DNA of 33,442 bases from Polyangiaceae bacterium (GCA_016929495.1 JAFGIS010000033.1:1-33442), one strand, 5' to 3'; positions 24,075-33,130 are shown, numbered from the stretch's first letter. A program made the numbers and translations. Notes: generated by a model not told the origin, from the letters alone.

Positions 24075-24383
24075 CTAACGCGATACCAAATCGGTGAGCT
24101 CGCGAGCCATGTCGTCCGCCGTGCGTATGACCTTCATGTTGGCGATCGCCGAGTACTTGGCGATCCTCAGGTCGACCAGGGGCTTCTCGATCCAGCCCAC
24201 GGGCGCGTCATCTTCTTCGCCGGCAAGACCCAGAGCTTCTTTGGAGATGGTGACGGGATCCTGGCTCGCCGCCGCACCGGCGCGGGCAATGGCCGCCCCC
24301 GCCTTCGCGGCGCGCGTGAACTCGCGCTGGACGCCCTGAACCGAGGCGTTCATCATCGATACGTAGCCGATCAGTGCGCTCAT
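24075..24383 (-). CDS. Small protein resembling the flagellar rod C-terminal region
   Basis: A 102-residue protein. The last third (VDLRIAKYSAIANMKVIRTADDMARELTDLV) resembles the C-terminal coiled-coil of flagellar rod/hook proteins (the EANAKVIQTADEM pattern of FlgC/FlgG). The N-terminal part is a long Ala-rich helix (FTRAAKAGAAIARAGAAASQ), and the middle carries EKPLVDLR. No signal peptide is seen. There are no other flagellar genes here. It may be a stand-alone member of a rod-like family known from bacteria with no flagella, or a type III-like structural piece. The gene lies 75 bases downstream of a Cys-rich secreted protein. Confidence 0.65.
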   Translation of the reverse strand: MSALIGYVSMMNASVQGVQREFTRAAKAGAAIARAGAAASQDPVTISKEALGLAGEEDDAPVGWIEKPLVDLRIAKYSAIANMKVIRTADDMARELTDLVSR

Positions 24384-24458
24384 TCTGTCTTTGTGAACGG
24401 TTGGCAGCGGGCGACCTGGAACGAAAAGTACAGAGCCTGGTCGCCCACCGATCTGCGC

Positions 24459-24776
24459 TCAGCGTTTGGGGGCAGGCTTGCCGGTCTTCGGGGTAGCGTC
24501 CTTGCCGGTCTTCGGGCCGCCCGTAGCTCCAGGTGCGCCTTTGTCGCACTGAGCCACGCACTGCTCGGCCGTACTTTGGCAGCCGAGTTCACAGTCGGTC
24601 TCTCCGTCACAGCGGAGGATGCAGTCCGTCTTGCGCGATTGGCACTCGCTGTGGCAGCGCTGGACACCCCTCGTGTAGTGCCGCGGCTCCTTGCTGGCCG
24701 GGCGGGCGACGACCGACAGGGTCAGGGCCAGGGCTGCGCTCGAGAAGGCGACAGAACGAAACGTGTGGCGAGCCAC
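24459..24776 (-). CDS. Small secreted Cys-rich protein with four CX3C motifs
   Basis: About 105 residues. The first in-frame start that gives an export signal is GTG 24776 (VARHTFRSVAFSSAALALTLSVVA), with cleavage near ARPA. The mature part has eight cysteines in four CX3C pairs: C41-C45, C52-C56, C62-C66 and C73-C77, with spacers of 6, 5 and 6 residues. The tail is Lys/Pro/Gly-rich (GKDATPKTGKPAPKR). Twin CX3C motifs form two-helix hairpins held by two disulfides, as in small Tim chaperones, so this may be a small disulfide-linked helical bundle in the periplasm. That fold is inferred from spacing alone. No clear Shine-Dalgarno precedes the GTG, so the start is less certain than the coding region. 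Confidence 0.68.
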   Translation of the reverse strand: MARHTFRSVAFSSAALALTLSVVARPASKEPRHYTRGVQRCHSECQSRKTDCILRCDGETDCELGCQSTAEQCVAQCDKGAPGATGGPKTGKDATPKTGKPAPKR

Positions 24777-25012
24777 TGGTGACAGGAGCGGCCGGTTCAC
24801 CGAGAAGTTGAGGCAGGGGGCGGGTCCACTGCGAAGTGAGCTCAGCTCCGACGGGGGCAGCTGGCGGAAGGTGCCATGGTCCGGCCTCGCACGATTCGGA
24901 GCGAGGCAACGGGCTTCGACTTCCGCGCAGCCAAGCCTGCCGAGGTGGCGGCTCCTTCGCCACCACAAGGCAAGGCCGGTCACGATGGGACCGAGTTCAT
25001 CTCTGAAGCGGG

Positions 25013-25969
25013 TCAGTCCTCTACGGGTCCACAGTGAGCCGCTGTGCGTGGAGCGCGGTGTTCGGAGCGAGATGGTGGGGTCCGTTGCGCGGCATCGACG
25101 TTGGCGTCGACACCGCCAGGGCCAGCCAGCATCCACTGGACCCTGGGCGGTTTCCGGTCGGCGGCATGGTGGAACCGATATGCAGGCCACCCCACGGCGA
25201 TGACCGCATAGATCCGGTACAAGCGTGGCAGGCAGAGGCGACGGGCAAGGGCCCTGGGGTTCGCCTGGGCGTAGCCCATGATGCACGTTCCTAGCCCCAT
25301 GGCCTCGGCCAGGACCATCAGGTAGTGCTGGGCCGCCAGGGCGTTGTCCTTGCCGAAAGGATCGGGCGCAATGCCGGCGATGCAGATCACAGCCGGCGCC
25401 TGGTGGAAAACCGCGTCGTGCCCTTCGGACTCGCGGGCGAGGCAACGCACGAAGCTCGGGATCATGCGACGCAGGGCTGCCGCTGTCTCGCGGGGGAGCA
25501 ACCAGCGCAGGGGTCGGCTCGTCAGCAGGTGCAACAGGCGCAGCAGTCTTCGGTTGCTCTTCACGATATCGCGGCGCAAGGCTGCGAGAACCTCGGGATC
25601 GGTGATGACGGTGAAGGCTCGCTCCTCGCAGTTCTTGGAGCTGGGCGCCGTAGCAGCCACTCCGACGAGCCGTGCCAGCTCAGCCCGCGTCAGGGCTCTG
25701 CTCTGGAAGTGGCGACACGAGCGCTTGGCTCGCAGGAAGTTCTCCATCGTCTCGGCACCGATATCGCCATAACGCACCGCAGTCGGGGCGACCCGGCCGT
25801 GCGTGATCGCCCCGGACGGACAGGCCGCCACACAATGGTGACAGTCGAGGCAATGAGACAGATCCCCGACTCGAGGCGTCCCTTGGCCGTCGTGGGTGAG
25901 CACCGCTTCACTGCAGTGGGTGGCACACAGACCGCAGCCCTGGCACCGAGCGCTGTCGATGGTGATCAT
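25013..25969 (-). CDS. Ferredoxin-nitroreductase fusion, iron-sulfur flavoprotein
   Basis: A 318-residue protein. The N-terminus carries two 4Fe-4S ferredoxin clusters: Cys9, 12, 15, 19 (CQGCGLCATHC) and Cys40, 43, 46, 50 (CLDCHHCVAACP). The rest is a nitroreductase-type FMN domain (CRHFQSRALTRAELARLVGVAATAPSSKN, then FHQAPAVICIAG and MGLGTCIMGYAQ). Such fusions transfer electrons from ferredoxin clusters to FMN and reduce nitro or enone substrates; the exact substrate is unknown. ATG 25969 has GGGAG about 8 bases upstream. The open frame continues 115 codons further, but that part does not look coding. The divergent sigma54 activator at 26431 is a plausible regulator. Confidence 0.9.
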   Translation of the reverse strand: MITIDSARCQGCGLCATHCSEAVLTHDGQGTPRVGDLSHCLDCHHCVAACPSGAITHGRVAPTAVRYGDIGAETMENFLRAKRSCRHFQSRALTRAELARLVGVAATAPSSKNCEERAFTVITDPEVLAALRRDIVKSNRRLLRLLHLLTSRPLRWLLPRETAAALRRMIPSFVRCLARESEGHDAVFHQAPAVICIAGIAPDPFGKDNALAAQHYLMVLAEAMGLGTCIMGYAQANPRALARRLCLPRLYRIYAVIAVGWPAYRFHHAADRKPPRVQWMLAGPGGVDANVDAAQRTPPSRSEHRAPRTAAHCGPVED

Positions 25970-26430
25970 CGCCGTGCTCCCGGTGCGGCCCCGATGGGGT
26001 CGGGGACGAGGGCGGAGCCCCCGGCAACAGCCTCCGGGCGTTGCCGTTGCTGGCCCCGGCAGACGCCCGGCCGTCCGTGAGTGGCAGTCGCAGGGCCATG
26101 ACGGTCGACGCCGGGATTGCTCCGGAGGCCGGAGCGGGGACCGGTCGCGGGGCCCGTCAGCCGAAGTGCGGTGCGATCGAGGTCGGGGCGGAGCTCTTGG
26201 GCGAAAAACCCCGCGTCCTGGAGGACCAGTCTTGCCGTGATGATCGCGGTCTGTGCCATGCGCCCACGCCCTCAGCACGATCCGGGCCATCCAGCGAGAA
26301 CCCTTGGATCTCAATGACTTCGCCCATGCGACCGACCGCGCGCCGCCCGAGGATCACCAGATACCGTTGTGCGAACTACGGTATGTTGTGATCCTGCACC
26401 GAGAGTACGGCGATTCGTGAGTCTCCCGTC
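25970..26430. promoter_or_regulatory. Divergent intergenic region between nitroreductase and activator
   Basis: This 461-base gap has no convincing gene. On the minus strand a short frame from 26259 begins MAQTAIITARLVLQDAGFFA, which looks protein-like for about 35 residues before turning into low-complexity Arg/Gly/Pro; it could be a gene remnant. I looked for -24/-12 elements: a TGGCAG-N7-GGGC at 26082 (+) has the right GG/GC spacing but a poor -12, so I do not call it. Confidence 0.35.
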
Positions 26431-27951
26431 GTGGACGACAACACCTTCTTCAGACAGGCCACCCTGGCGATCTGCAGCCACTTGGATATCGAGCACGCGT
26501 TGCAAGCGTGTCTGCGGGTCATCGTGCAGCGCATTCCGGCCGATGGCATCTATTTGGAGCTCTACGATTTCACGCTGCGTGTGATGCGGGTCGTCGCGAG
26601 CGCCACGTTGGCATCCGGCCAGCGGCTCAACCGCGCGGTGCCGATCCCGGAGGCGGGCATGGACCACGCGGAGGCGGTCGACTCCACCGACGTCCTGATC
26701 ATCAACGACCCTGCCGCGCATCCGATCGCCGCATCCATGAACCGGGTCTTCGGTGAGCCGGGTGCGACCATCCTGGCCATGCCGTTGGCTATCGAGGCTG
26801 AGCCCGTAGGAGCGTTGGTCCTGACCCGGCGATCCGGGGAACCCTTCACTGCGGGCGATGCCCGCCTGCTCTCCTCGCTGAACGAGCCCATCGCCATCGC
26901 CATGTCCAACGCGCTCCGACACGATGAGGTGGTGCGTCTCAAGGAGCAGCTGGCTGCGGACAATCGGTTCCTGCAGCACGAGTTGCGCCATCTGTCCGGC
27001 GAGCACATCGTGGGAGCCGACTTCGGCTTGCGTGAGGTGATGGCGCGTGTGCATCAGGTGGCCGCTCTGGACAGCCCGGTGTTGCTCCTGGGCGAGACCG
27101 GCGTCGGCAAGGAGGTGATCGCCAACGCCATCCACCATGGGTCTGCCCGCCGCGAGGGGCCCTTCATCAAGGTCAACTCTGGCGCCATCCCCGAAGCCCT
27201 GGTGGACAGTGAGTTGTTCGGCCACGAGAAAGGAGCCTTCACGGGCGCGGTCGCACAGCGGCGAGGCCGATTCGAGCGCGCACACGGGGGCACGCTCTTC
27301 CTCGACGAAATCGGCGAGCTGCCGATGGCGGCCCAGATCAGGCTCCTGCGTGTCATCCAGCACCGCGAGTTCGAGCGTGTGGGCGGCACGGTTGCGATCC
27401 CCGTGGACGTGCGCCTGGTCTTCGCCACCCACCGCGATCTCGGGGCCATGGTGGCCGCAGGTCGCTTCCGAGAGGATCTGTGGTTTCGGGTGAACGTGTT
27501 CCCCATCGCGATTCCGCCCCTGCGGCTCCGGCGGGACGACATCCGCGCGCTCGTCCACCACTTCGTGGAGCGCAAGTGCCGGGAGCTCAAGCTCGGCACA
27601 CCCCCGCCCCTGGCTCCCGGCGCCGTCGAACCGCTCCTCGAGTACGATTGGCCAGGCAACGTGCGTGAGCTCGAAAATGTCGTCGAGCGGGCCCTCATCA
27701 TCAGCCCGAACGGCCCGCTGTCGTTCGAGCCCTTGATCGTCGGACGACCGTCTGCGCTCGCGTCTGCTCCAGCTTCGATCCCTCTGCACACCCTCGACGA
27801 GGCGACGGCCCACCACATCCGCCGCGCGCTGGACCACACCCAAGGCAAAATCCACGGCCCTGGCGGGGCGGCGGAGCTGCTCGGCATCAAGCCCAACACG
27901 CTGCGCTACCGGATGGACAAGCTGGGCATCGCGTACCGCAAGCGCCACTGA
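26431..27951 (+). CDS. Sigma54-dependent transcriptional activator with GAF sensor
   Basis: A 506-residue NtrC/NorR-type activator. Residues ~5-170 form a GAF sensory domain (LDIEHALQACLRVIVQRIPADGIYLELYD; ATILAMPLAIEAEPVGALVLTRRSG). The AAA+ core has Walker A GETGVGKE (221-228), the sigma54-contacting GAFTGA loop (268-273), Walker B TLFLDEIGELP (288-298) and RVNVFPIAIPPLR. The C-terminal Fis-like helix-turn-helix is AAELLGIKPNTLRYRMDKLGI. The arrangement matches NorR, though the NorR iron ligands cannot be judged here. The start is GTG 26431. It is divergent from the ferredoxin-nitroreductase gene, a likely target; this is inference. Confidence 0.94.
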   Translation: MDDNTFFRQATLAICSHLDIEHALQACLRVIVQRIPADGIYLELYDFTLRVMRVVASATLASGQRLNRAVPIPEAGMDHAEAVDSTDVLIINDPAAHPIAASMNRVFGEPGATILAMPLAIEAEPVGALVLTRRSGEPFTAGDARLLSSLNEPIAIAMSNALRHDEVVRLKEQLAADNRFLQHELRHLSGEHIVGADFGLREVMARVHQVAALDSPVLLLGETGVGKEVIANAIHHGSARREGPFIKVNSGAIPEALVDSELFGHEKGAFTGAVAQRRGRFERAHGGTLFLDEIGELPMAAQIRLLRVIQHREFERVGGTVAIPVDVRLVFATHRDLGAMVAAGRFREDLWFRVNVFPIAIPPLRLRRDDIRALVHHFVERKCRELKLGTPPPLAPGAVEPLLEYDWPGNVRELENVVERALIISPNGPLSFEPLIVGRPSALASAPASIPLHTLDEATAHHIRRALDHTQGKIHGPGGAAELLGIKPNTLRYRMDKLGIAYRKRH

Positions 27952-28001
27952 CAATCCTCTGGCAAAGCTCGGCCTTGTCCGGTGGCGAACCTGCGCGCCG
28001 C

Positions 28002-31000
28002 TTACCCGCCCAGACGCGTCGCACCCTCGACCAAGTGCCGCGTATACCGACCCCGAACCAGCGTTTCCGTGTGGCCGATGGTGATGAGGTGGTCACGTGC
28101 GCGCGATACGGCGACGTTGACCAGGTTGACCCGGTCGTTCAGAAACGGCAGCGACGCAGCTCGTGTCACGCACGTCGTCAGCAGAACGATGCTCCGCTCT
28201 CCACCCTGAAAGCGATGCACGGTGCCGACCGCGACTCCGGAGCCTGCCGCGCCCGCGGACTCGAGGGCCTCCGAATCGAACGCGTCGGCGGAGGGCCGCT
28301 CGACCGCGACTCGCTCGGCGCGCAGCCGGCGCCAAAGACGTTCGAGCTGGCCTCGATACGGCGTGATGATGCCGATGTCCTCTGCCGCGATGCCTGCGCT
28401 GAGCAGACGCAGGGTCCACGCGAGCACGGCGTCGAGCTCGGCGGGGTTGGTCCAGCTGCCTGCTGATCGTTCCTGCGTCCCATCGACGGGAAGATGCAGG
28501 ACCGCAGCGACGAGGGTGGGCTCGGAATCGGCGCGCGACCGCAGCGGCGTGTGCGCGACGAGCCCATAGCTGCACAATGCTTCCGAGATGGCCGCAATGG
28601 CGGGTTGACAGCGGAAATGGTCGACGAGAGTCGGTCGGATCGGAACGGCACGGTCGGCGAGCGCCTGCGCCGAGGTCGCCGAGCCCTCGTACACCCGATA
28701 CGGCTCGATCTCGGCCGGCGGACATTCCAGTCTGAGACCTCTTGCGATGCGACGTTCGTCGTCTGCGCTGAGCTCGACCACCGGCTCGAGCTGGTTCACG
28801 TCGCCGATGACCAGGGCGGACTTGGCGCGCAACAGCGCAGACAGGGCGTACGCAGGATGGCATTGCCCGGCCTCGTCGATGACCGCCATGTCCAGCACGC
28901 CTTGCTCGGCGGGGAACACGTTCCCGAGCGAGAGCAACGTGCAGCCCCAGGCAGGAAACAACTGACGAAGCCAGCGCGCGGTTGCCCCGCTTTTCTGCAG
29001 CAACGAGCGAAAGGAGCGGGCCGCTTGAGCCGCCTGGATGGCGTCGGCAAGCGCGTCCAGCAGCTCCTTGTGGTGAACAGAGGCCCAGGCTTCGCGAACG
29101 CGAACAGCCGACTCGAACAGCTCGCGGTGCAGTCCGTGCTGCCGCTGTCGAGCGGCCGGCCCTGGAGCGGGCGGCGGCTGGGCGCTCGCCGTTCGCAGCG
29201 CCTCGAGCTCGGCCTCGAGCGCCGCTCGCCGCGCTCGTTGAGCGGTCCCGGTCGTGGCACGGGAGAGGGCCAGCACGACTTCCGAGACCGCAGACAGAGC
29301 GATCTCTGCAGATTCCTCCCATGCTTCGAACGAGTCCTCGATGAAGCGTGACGTGATGACAGGAGGGAGCCAGCACTGGACCCGGAATCCAAGCTGCGCT
29401 TCGACCCGGGCCAGTTGCCGCTTCCGGGTGTGCTTCCAGTGACGCGCGAGGCCAGCCAGTTCGCTCTGCGATTGGCCGGCCCCTGCGAGGTCGCTGAGCG
29501 CGCCGAGACGCCGGGCGAACGACACGAGCGCCGTCCGGGCGAGCGCATACCGGGACACATCAGCGACGAACTGGTCGATGGCCGCAAGATGGGTTGGCGC
29601 CGCACCACCGTCCTGCTCGCCGCGTGATCCGGCGAGCTCGAGCAGGGCAGTCCGCAGGGTCTGGTCACTCGGCGGCTGCAGTCGCTCGAGCTCGGTCTCG
29701 ACGACGGCCTTGCGTTCGAGACTCTGGTAGTACGTCCGTTCCGCTCCGAGCGCCGTTTCGAGCTCGGAGAGCAGCAGCCGGAAGCGAGCCAGCTCGCGAT
29801 CGAGTGCCGCTGTCGCGAGCTCGGCGGGAACGCGTCGCGTCTCGATCCACTGCCGTGCTCGCTCGAGCTGTGGCAGCGTCACGCGCTCGAACACCCGGCG
29901 GCTGCCAACGCGCAGCGACAGCCCGAGCTGGTCCGGACCGAGCTGGCGCCCGAGCGGATCGACCACGTTGTCGACAGCTCGGTTGTTCGTGCTGCTCGCG
30001 ACGATGATCGCCGTACCCATGCTGCCTGCCTTCTGCAGCGCGCTCACCTTGCGCACCAGCACGTGCGCCATCATGTTGAGGATCAGCGTCGTCTTGCCCG
30101 TACCGGGTGGGCCTTGGACCGCCGAGCACCTGGAGCCGAGCGCCAGCTCGCAGGCGATGCGCTGACTTTCGGTGAGCCCCGCGCCCCGCCAGCGACCCGA
30201 GCAGAGCGTCGGCGTCGCGGGCGGGGCGCGACCCGTCAGGTACGCGAACAAGGGGGCGTTCGTACCGATCCTGCCCGCCTTCCACAGGTCGATGCCGGCC
30301 TCGATGTCGCGTTCGAGGTACCACGTGGACCGACTGCGATCGCCGCTCACCACGAGAGCCAGAGGAAAGGCTCGACAGCTCGAGCGGACTTGAGCCAGCC
30401 GTCCGACGATCGACGCGTGCAGGCGCGACAACAGTACCCCGGGCTCCTCGTGGCCGTCGGGAGAGTCCGACGAGGGTCGAGCTTGACTGGGTTCGTCGAG
30501 CTTCTCCTCCAATGCCACTTGCCGTTCGATCAGCTTCGCGAGCGTCCGAACGACCTCCCGCGGCTTCGGCGCCTCCCGTGCGCGCAGCGCGGCCAGGCAC
30601 TCATCCACGCGCTCCGCGTCGACATGAAGAACGTCAACCAAGATCCGGACATCGATGAAGAACGGCAGCTCGCCCTCGGGTTCTTGGCTGGGCCTTTGCA
30701 GGCGTACCCGGTCCGGCGGAGCACGGAACGTCCCTTTCTTTCGTTCGGCGTAGGTGCTGGCCGTGAACACACCCTCGCCGGTCAGCCACTGCGACGCCAC
30801 CGGGAACCGGAGCAACCCGCCGAGCTTCGCGCGCGGGAGGCGCAGCGCGGGATAGAATACGAGCTGCTCGAGCGCTGTTTCCTCGTCGTCACCGCGACGG
30901 TAGCGCGCAGCCAGCCAGTCCTCGAAGAACAGGGGCCATTCGTGGGACAACTGTACGACGGGCTCGCCTTGACGGTCGACGAGAAACGACTCTCGACCGG

Positions 31001-31280
31001 CGTAGCCCAGCTTGGCGTAGTCCTGCCCGGCTGTCGGCTCTCCGAGGTGGATCGCACTCGTCGCGGCCGCGACCGGCGGACGCGCGTCGGGCCGGACCGC
31101 GAGCGCTTGTTGGTATCGGACCAGCGCCAACCAGTAGCGCATCACCTCCGCGGCGGTGCGTGCGCGGTCGGAGCCAGAGAGCGCTGGCGAAGAGGAACCA
31201 CTGTCGGTGCTCGCGCGAGACAACGGGGGCAGCCACTGTAGGGGGAGACCGCAGGCGCGCAGCCCTGAAAGGGCGAGCAC
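28002..31280 (-). CDS. Large SF1 helicase, Upf1/Dna2-like (AAA_11/AAA_12)
   Basis: About 1092 residues. The N-terminal ~370 residues are specific to the protein (RYWLALVRYQQALAVRP, KLGGLLRFPVASQWL). The helicase core has Walker A GPPGTGKTT near residue 390 (SAVQGPPGTGKTTLI), a long inserted coiled coil (about 470-750, rich in ALEAELEALR), motif II DMAVIDEAGQCHPAYAL, GDVNQLEPV, a DHFRCQPAIAAI block and VGTVHRFQGGERSIV. It ends with motif VI NVAVSRARDHLI. This is the Upf1/Dna2-like superfamily-1B set, so a 5'-3' DNA or RNA helicase is expected. The start is uncertain: GTG 31280 keeps the helical segment before MRYW, while ATG 31142 is the shorter choice. It is convergent with the sigma54 activator and lies just downstream of the aldolase gene on the same strand. 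Confidence 0.85.
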   Translation of the reverse strand: MLALSGLRACGLPLQWLPPLSRASTDSGSSSPALSGSDRARTAAEVMRYWLALVRYQQALAVRPDARPPVAAATSAIHLGEPTAGQDYAKLGYAGRESFLVDRQGEPVVQLSHEWPLFFEDWLAARYRRGDDEETALEQLVFYPALRLPRAKLGGLLRFPVASQWLTGEGVFTASTYAERKKGTFRAPPDRVRLQRPSQEPEGELPFFIDVRILVDVLHVDAERVDECLAALRAREAPKPREVVRTLAKLIERQVALEEKLDEPSQARPSSDSPDGHEEPGVLLSRLHASIVGRLAQVRSSCRAFPLALVVSGDRSRSTWYLERDIEAGIDLWKAGRIGTNAPLFAYLTGRAPPATPTLCSGRWRGAGLTESQRIACELALGSRCSAVQGPPGTGKTTLILNMMAHVLVRKVSALQKAGSMGTAIIVASSTNNRAVDNVVDPLGRQLGPDQLGLSLRVGSRRVFERVTLPQLERARQWIETRRVPAELATAALDRELARFRLLLSELETALGAERTYYQSLERKAVVETELERLQPPSDQTLRTALLELAGSRGEQDGGAAPTHLAAIDQFVADVSRYALARTALVSFARRLGALSDLAGAGQSQSELAGLARHWKHTRKRQLARVEAQLGFRVQCWLPPVITSRFIEDSFEAWEESAEIALSAVSEVVLALSRATTGTAQRARRAALEAELEALRTASAQPPPAPGPAARQRQHGLHRELFESAVRVREAWASVHHKELLDALADAIQAAQAARSFRSLLQKSGATARWLRQLFPAWGCTLLSLGNVFPAEQGVLDMAVIDEAGQCHPAYALSALLRAKSALVIGDVNQLEPVVELSADDERRIARGLRLECPPAEIEPYRVYEGSATSAQALADRAVPIRPTLVDHFRCQPAIAAISEALCSYGLVAHTPLRSRADSEPTLVAAVLHLPVDGTQERSAGSWTNPAELDAVLAWTLRLLSAGIAAEDIGIITPYRGQLERLWRRLRAERVAVERPSADAFDSEALESAGAAGSGVAVGTVHRFQGGERSIVLLTTCVTRAASLPFLNDRVNLVNVAVSRARDHLITIGHTETLVRGRYTRHLVEGATRLGG

Positions 31281-31330
31281 CTGCGAGTGGCGGGCAGCTC
31301 GAGCCTTCTCAGCCTCTCCGGCTCGTGACC

Positions 31331-32299
31331 TCACACGTCCGAGGTCACCCTGTCGTAGAAATCGAGACAGTTCTCTCGCTCGGGCGTGGCGCGCCACGCA
31401 ATCGCCGTGCGCGGGTGCTGATTGAGCTGTCCGGTGATGATGTACGCCGAGAGCGCGCCCCATTCGACCTTCTCGCGCATCGGCGCGATGTGCTCCTGGA
31501 GCAACTGGTAGATCGGGCGCAGCTTGAACTTGGGATTGCGCAGGAAGCCGAGCAACAACTCCATCGCGCAGTTGCCGGCGCCCCGGCCCATGCCGCCCAT
31601 CGTGGCATCGATGCGGTTGGCGCCGTGGATGATGGCCTCGATGCTGTTGGCGAAAGCGAGCTGCTGGTTGTTGTGGGCGTGGATACCGACTTCCTTGCCC
31701 GTGCCCTCGAGCGCCTTCTTGTAGCGCAAGACCAGGTTCTTGATCTGTTCGCCGTAGAGCGACCCGAAGCTGTCGACCACCACGACCGTCGAGCAGGGAG
31801 CCTCGCGGATGACCTCGAGCGCCTGGTCGAGTTCGTCCTCGCGCACCGCGGAGACAGCCATGAGATTGCACGTCGCCTCGTAGCCCTTGTCGTGGGCGTC
31901 CTTGATCATGTCGACGGCTTCGGGGATCTGGTGGATGTAGCAGGCAACGCGCACGATATCGATGATACTGCGCTCTTTGGGCAGGATGTCGGTGCGCCAG
32001 TCGGACTTGCCTGCATCGGCCATCACGGCGATCTTGAGCTCCGAGTCGTTGTCTCCGAGCACGCGCCTGAGGTCGTCCTCGGTGCAGAACTTCCAGGCGC
32101 CGTGTTTGTCCGGAGCGAACACCTTCTTCGACGCCTTGTAGCCGATCTCCATGGTGTCGACTCCGGCCTCGATGCACGCGCCATGTACGGCCGCGACGAA
32201 GCCGTCCTCGAACATGTGGTCGTTGATCAGGCCGCCATCGCGGATCGTGGCGTCCAGAACTTGGATCTCGGGGCGGTAGGTGACCCAGGGGGCTGTCAT
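31331..32299 (-). CDS. DRE-TIM aldolase-like enzyme (HMGL/4-hydroxy-2-oxovalerate aldolase type)
   Basis: A 322-residue TIM-barrel metalloenzyme. The signature is LDATIRDGGL (Arg20, Asp21), the DRE-TIM metallolyase motif, with metal-binding GIHAHNNQQLAFANS downstream and GMGRGAGNCAMELLLGFL near the end. These features fit the 4-hydroxy-2-oxovalerate aldolase/HMG-CoA-lyase-like group, which cleaves or forms C-C bonds next to a keto acid. There is no CoA-binding or LeuA regulatory domain. The start MTAPWVTYRPEIQ at ATG 32299 is chosen because the motif follows directly; no Shine-Dalgarno precedes it. It lies between the helicase and a HAD phosphatase on the same strand. The true substrate is unknown; the divergent dehydrogenase at 33393 acts on 2-hydroxy acids, so a keto-acid pathway is possible. 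Confidence 0.88.
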   Translation of the reverse strand: MTAPWVTYRPEIQVLDATIRDGGLINDHMFEDGFVAAVHGACIEAGVDTMEIGYKASKKVFAPDKHGAWKFCTEDDLRRVLGDNDSELKIAVMADAGKSDWRTDILPKERSIIDIVRVACYIHQIPEAVDMIKDAHDKGYEATCNLMAVSAVREDELDQALEVIREAPCSTVVVVDSFGSLYGEQIKNLVLRYKKALEGTGKEVGIHAHNNQQLAFANSIEAIIHGANRIDATMGGMGRGAGNCAMELLLGFLRNPKFKLRPIYQLLQEHIAPMREKVEWGALSAYIITGQLNQHPRTAIAWRATPERENCLDFYDRVTSDV

Positions 32300-32410
32300 G
32301 ACGGCAGGAGGTCTAGTCGATGGTCCGGGCGACGTCCACAGCCCGGGGGACACCGGCCCCGGCACCATCGGCGCCCGACGACGAAAGGCGCACAGAAAGC
32401 CCGGCGGACC

Positions 32411-33130
32411 CTATCCTGCCGAGGTGCCCAGGGTCAGGGCTTCGAGTGCTCCCGGGGCCCCGAGGTCCGCAAACGCATAGGTTGCGCCGCTTTGCAGCAG
32501 ATCGGCTGGCGAGAAGCTGCCCGTGCCCACGCCCACCGACTCGGCGCCGATCGCACGGGCCGCGGCCACGTCCTTGGGCGTGTCGCCGATGATCACCACA
32601 CGGCACTCGCTGCGAGGCAGGCCGAGCAGAGCCGCCCCGCGGTCGGCGCCCAGCCGGATGAGCTCTACTCGATCCTCCGAGTCGTTGCCGAAGCCGCCGA
32701 ACGCGAACTGGTCGAACAGGCTGACGCGCTCGAGCTTCAGGCGTGCTCCCTCGCGGATGTTGCCTGTCCCCAGGCCCACGCCTAGGCCGAGCTCGTGAGA
32801 GCGCGCGATCGCTTCGCGGATCCCGCGATGCACGCGATAGCGGTCGCGGTCGGCACGCCGCACCTCGTCTTCGAGCACCGTCACGTAGACCCGAAAGATC
32901 TCCTGCGCGGCCTCGGCCGTCGGCTCGAGCCCGAGCGCCTTCAGGGCCAGCCTCATGATGCCGAGGTCGGTCATGCCGTCGAAGCGAAAGCTCCGGCACG
33001 CGTCCTCTCGCCCGTAGATTTCGGCGAAGGTCCGCTCGATCGCCCGACGGCCGGCCCCGGCGGTGCTCACCAGAGTCCCGTCCACGTCGAACAGCAGGAC
33101 CGTGGGACGCGAGGGGATCGGATGACCCAT
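32411..33130 (-). CDS. HAD-family phosphatase (phosphoglycolate-phosphatase-like)
   Basis: A 239-residue HAD hydrolase with an alpha-helical cap. Motif I is LLFDVDGTLV (nucleophile Asp15, Asp17), motif II is in LGTGN, the conserved Lys follows, and motif III/IV is VVIIGDTPKDVAAARA. The cap region (about 20-105) holds ERTFAEIYG and FDGMTDLGIMRLAL, as in phosphoglycolate and beta-phosphoglucomutase-type enzymes. The start at ATG 33130 has GGGGG a few bases upstream. Soluble cytosolic enzyme; the substrate is not determined. The gene is divergent from the dehydrogenase that ends the window, and 111 bases upstream of the aldolase start. Confidence 0.9.
   Translation of the reverse strand: MGHPIPSRPTVLLFDVDGTLVSTAGAGRRAIERTFAEIYGREDACRSFRFDGMTDLGIMRLALKALGLEPTAEAAQEIFRVYVTVLEDEVRRADRDRYRVHRGIREAIARSHELGLGVGLGTGNIREGARLKLERVSLFDQFAFGGFGNDSEDRVELIRLGADRGAALLGLPRSECRVVIIGDTPKDVAAARAIGAESVGVGTGSFSPADLLQSGATYAFADLGAPGALEALTLGTSAG

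Noticed and set aside
23941..24078. A 45-codon open frame (MTPTGKTGAAVSGNGMEL...)
   Set aside because: It overlaps the end of the minus-strand gene only slightly and has fair GC at third positions, but it has no spaced Shine-Dalgarno and no recognisable family.
26082..26097. Possible sigma54 -24/-12 promoter (TGGCAG ... GGGC)
   Set aside because: The GG/GC spacing fits, but the -12 element is poor and it is about 330 bases from the gene it would drive.
25966..26259. Minus-strand frame beginning MAQTAIITARLVLQDAGFFA
   Set aside because: Only about 35 residues look protein-like, and the rest overlaps the nitroreductase start in another frame; at most a remnant.
31281..32177. Open frame extending the helicase to 1391 residues
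   Set aside because: The extra part is an antiphase shadow of the aldolase gene on the same strand.
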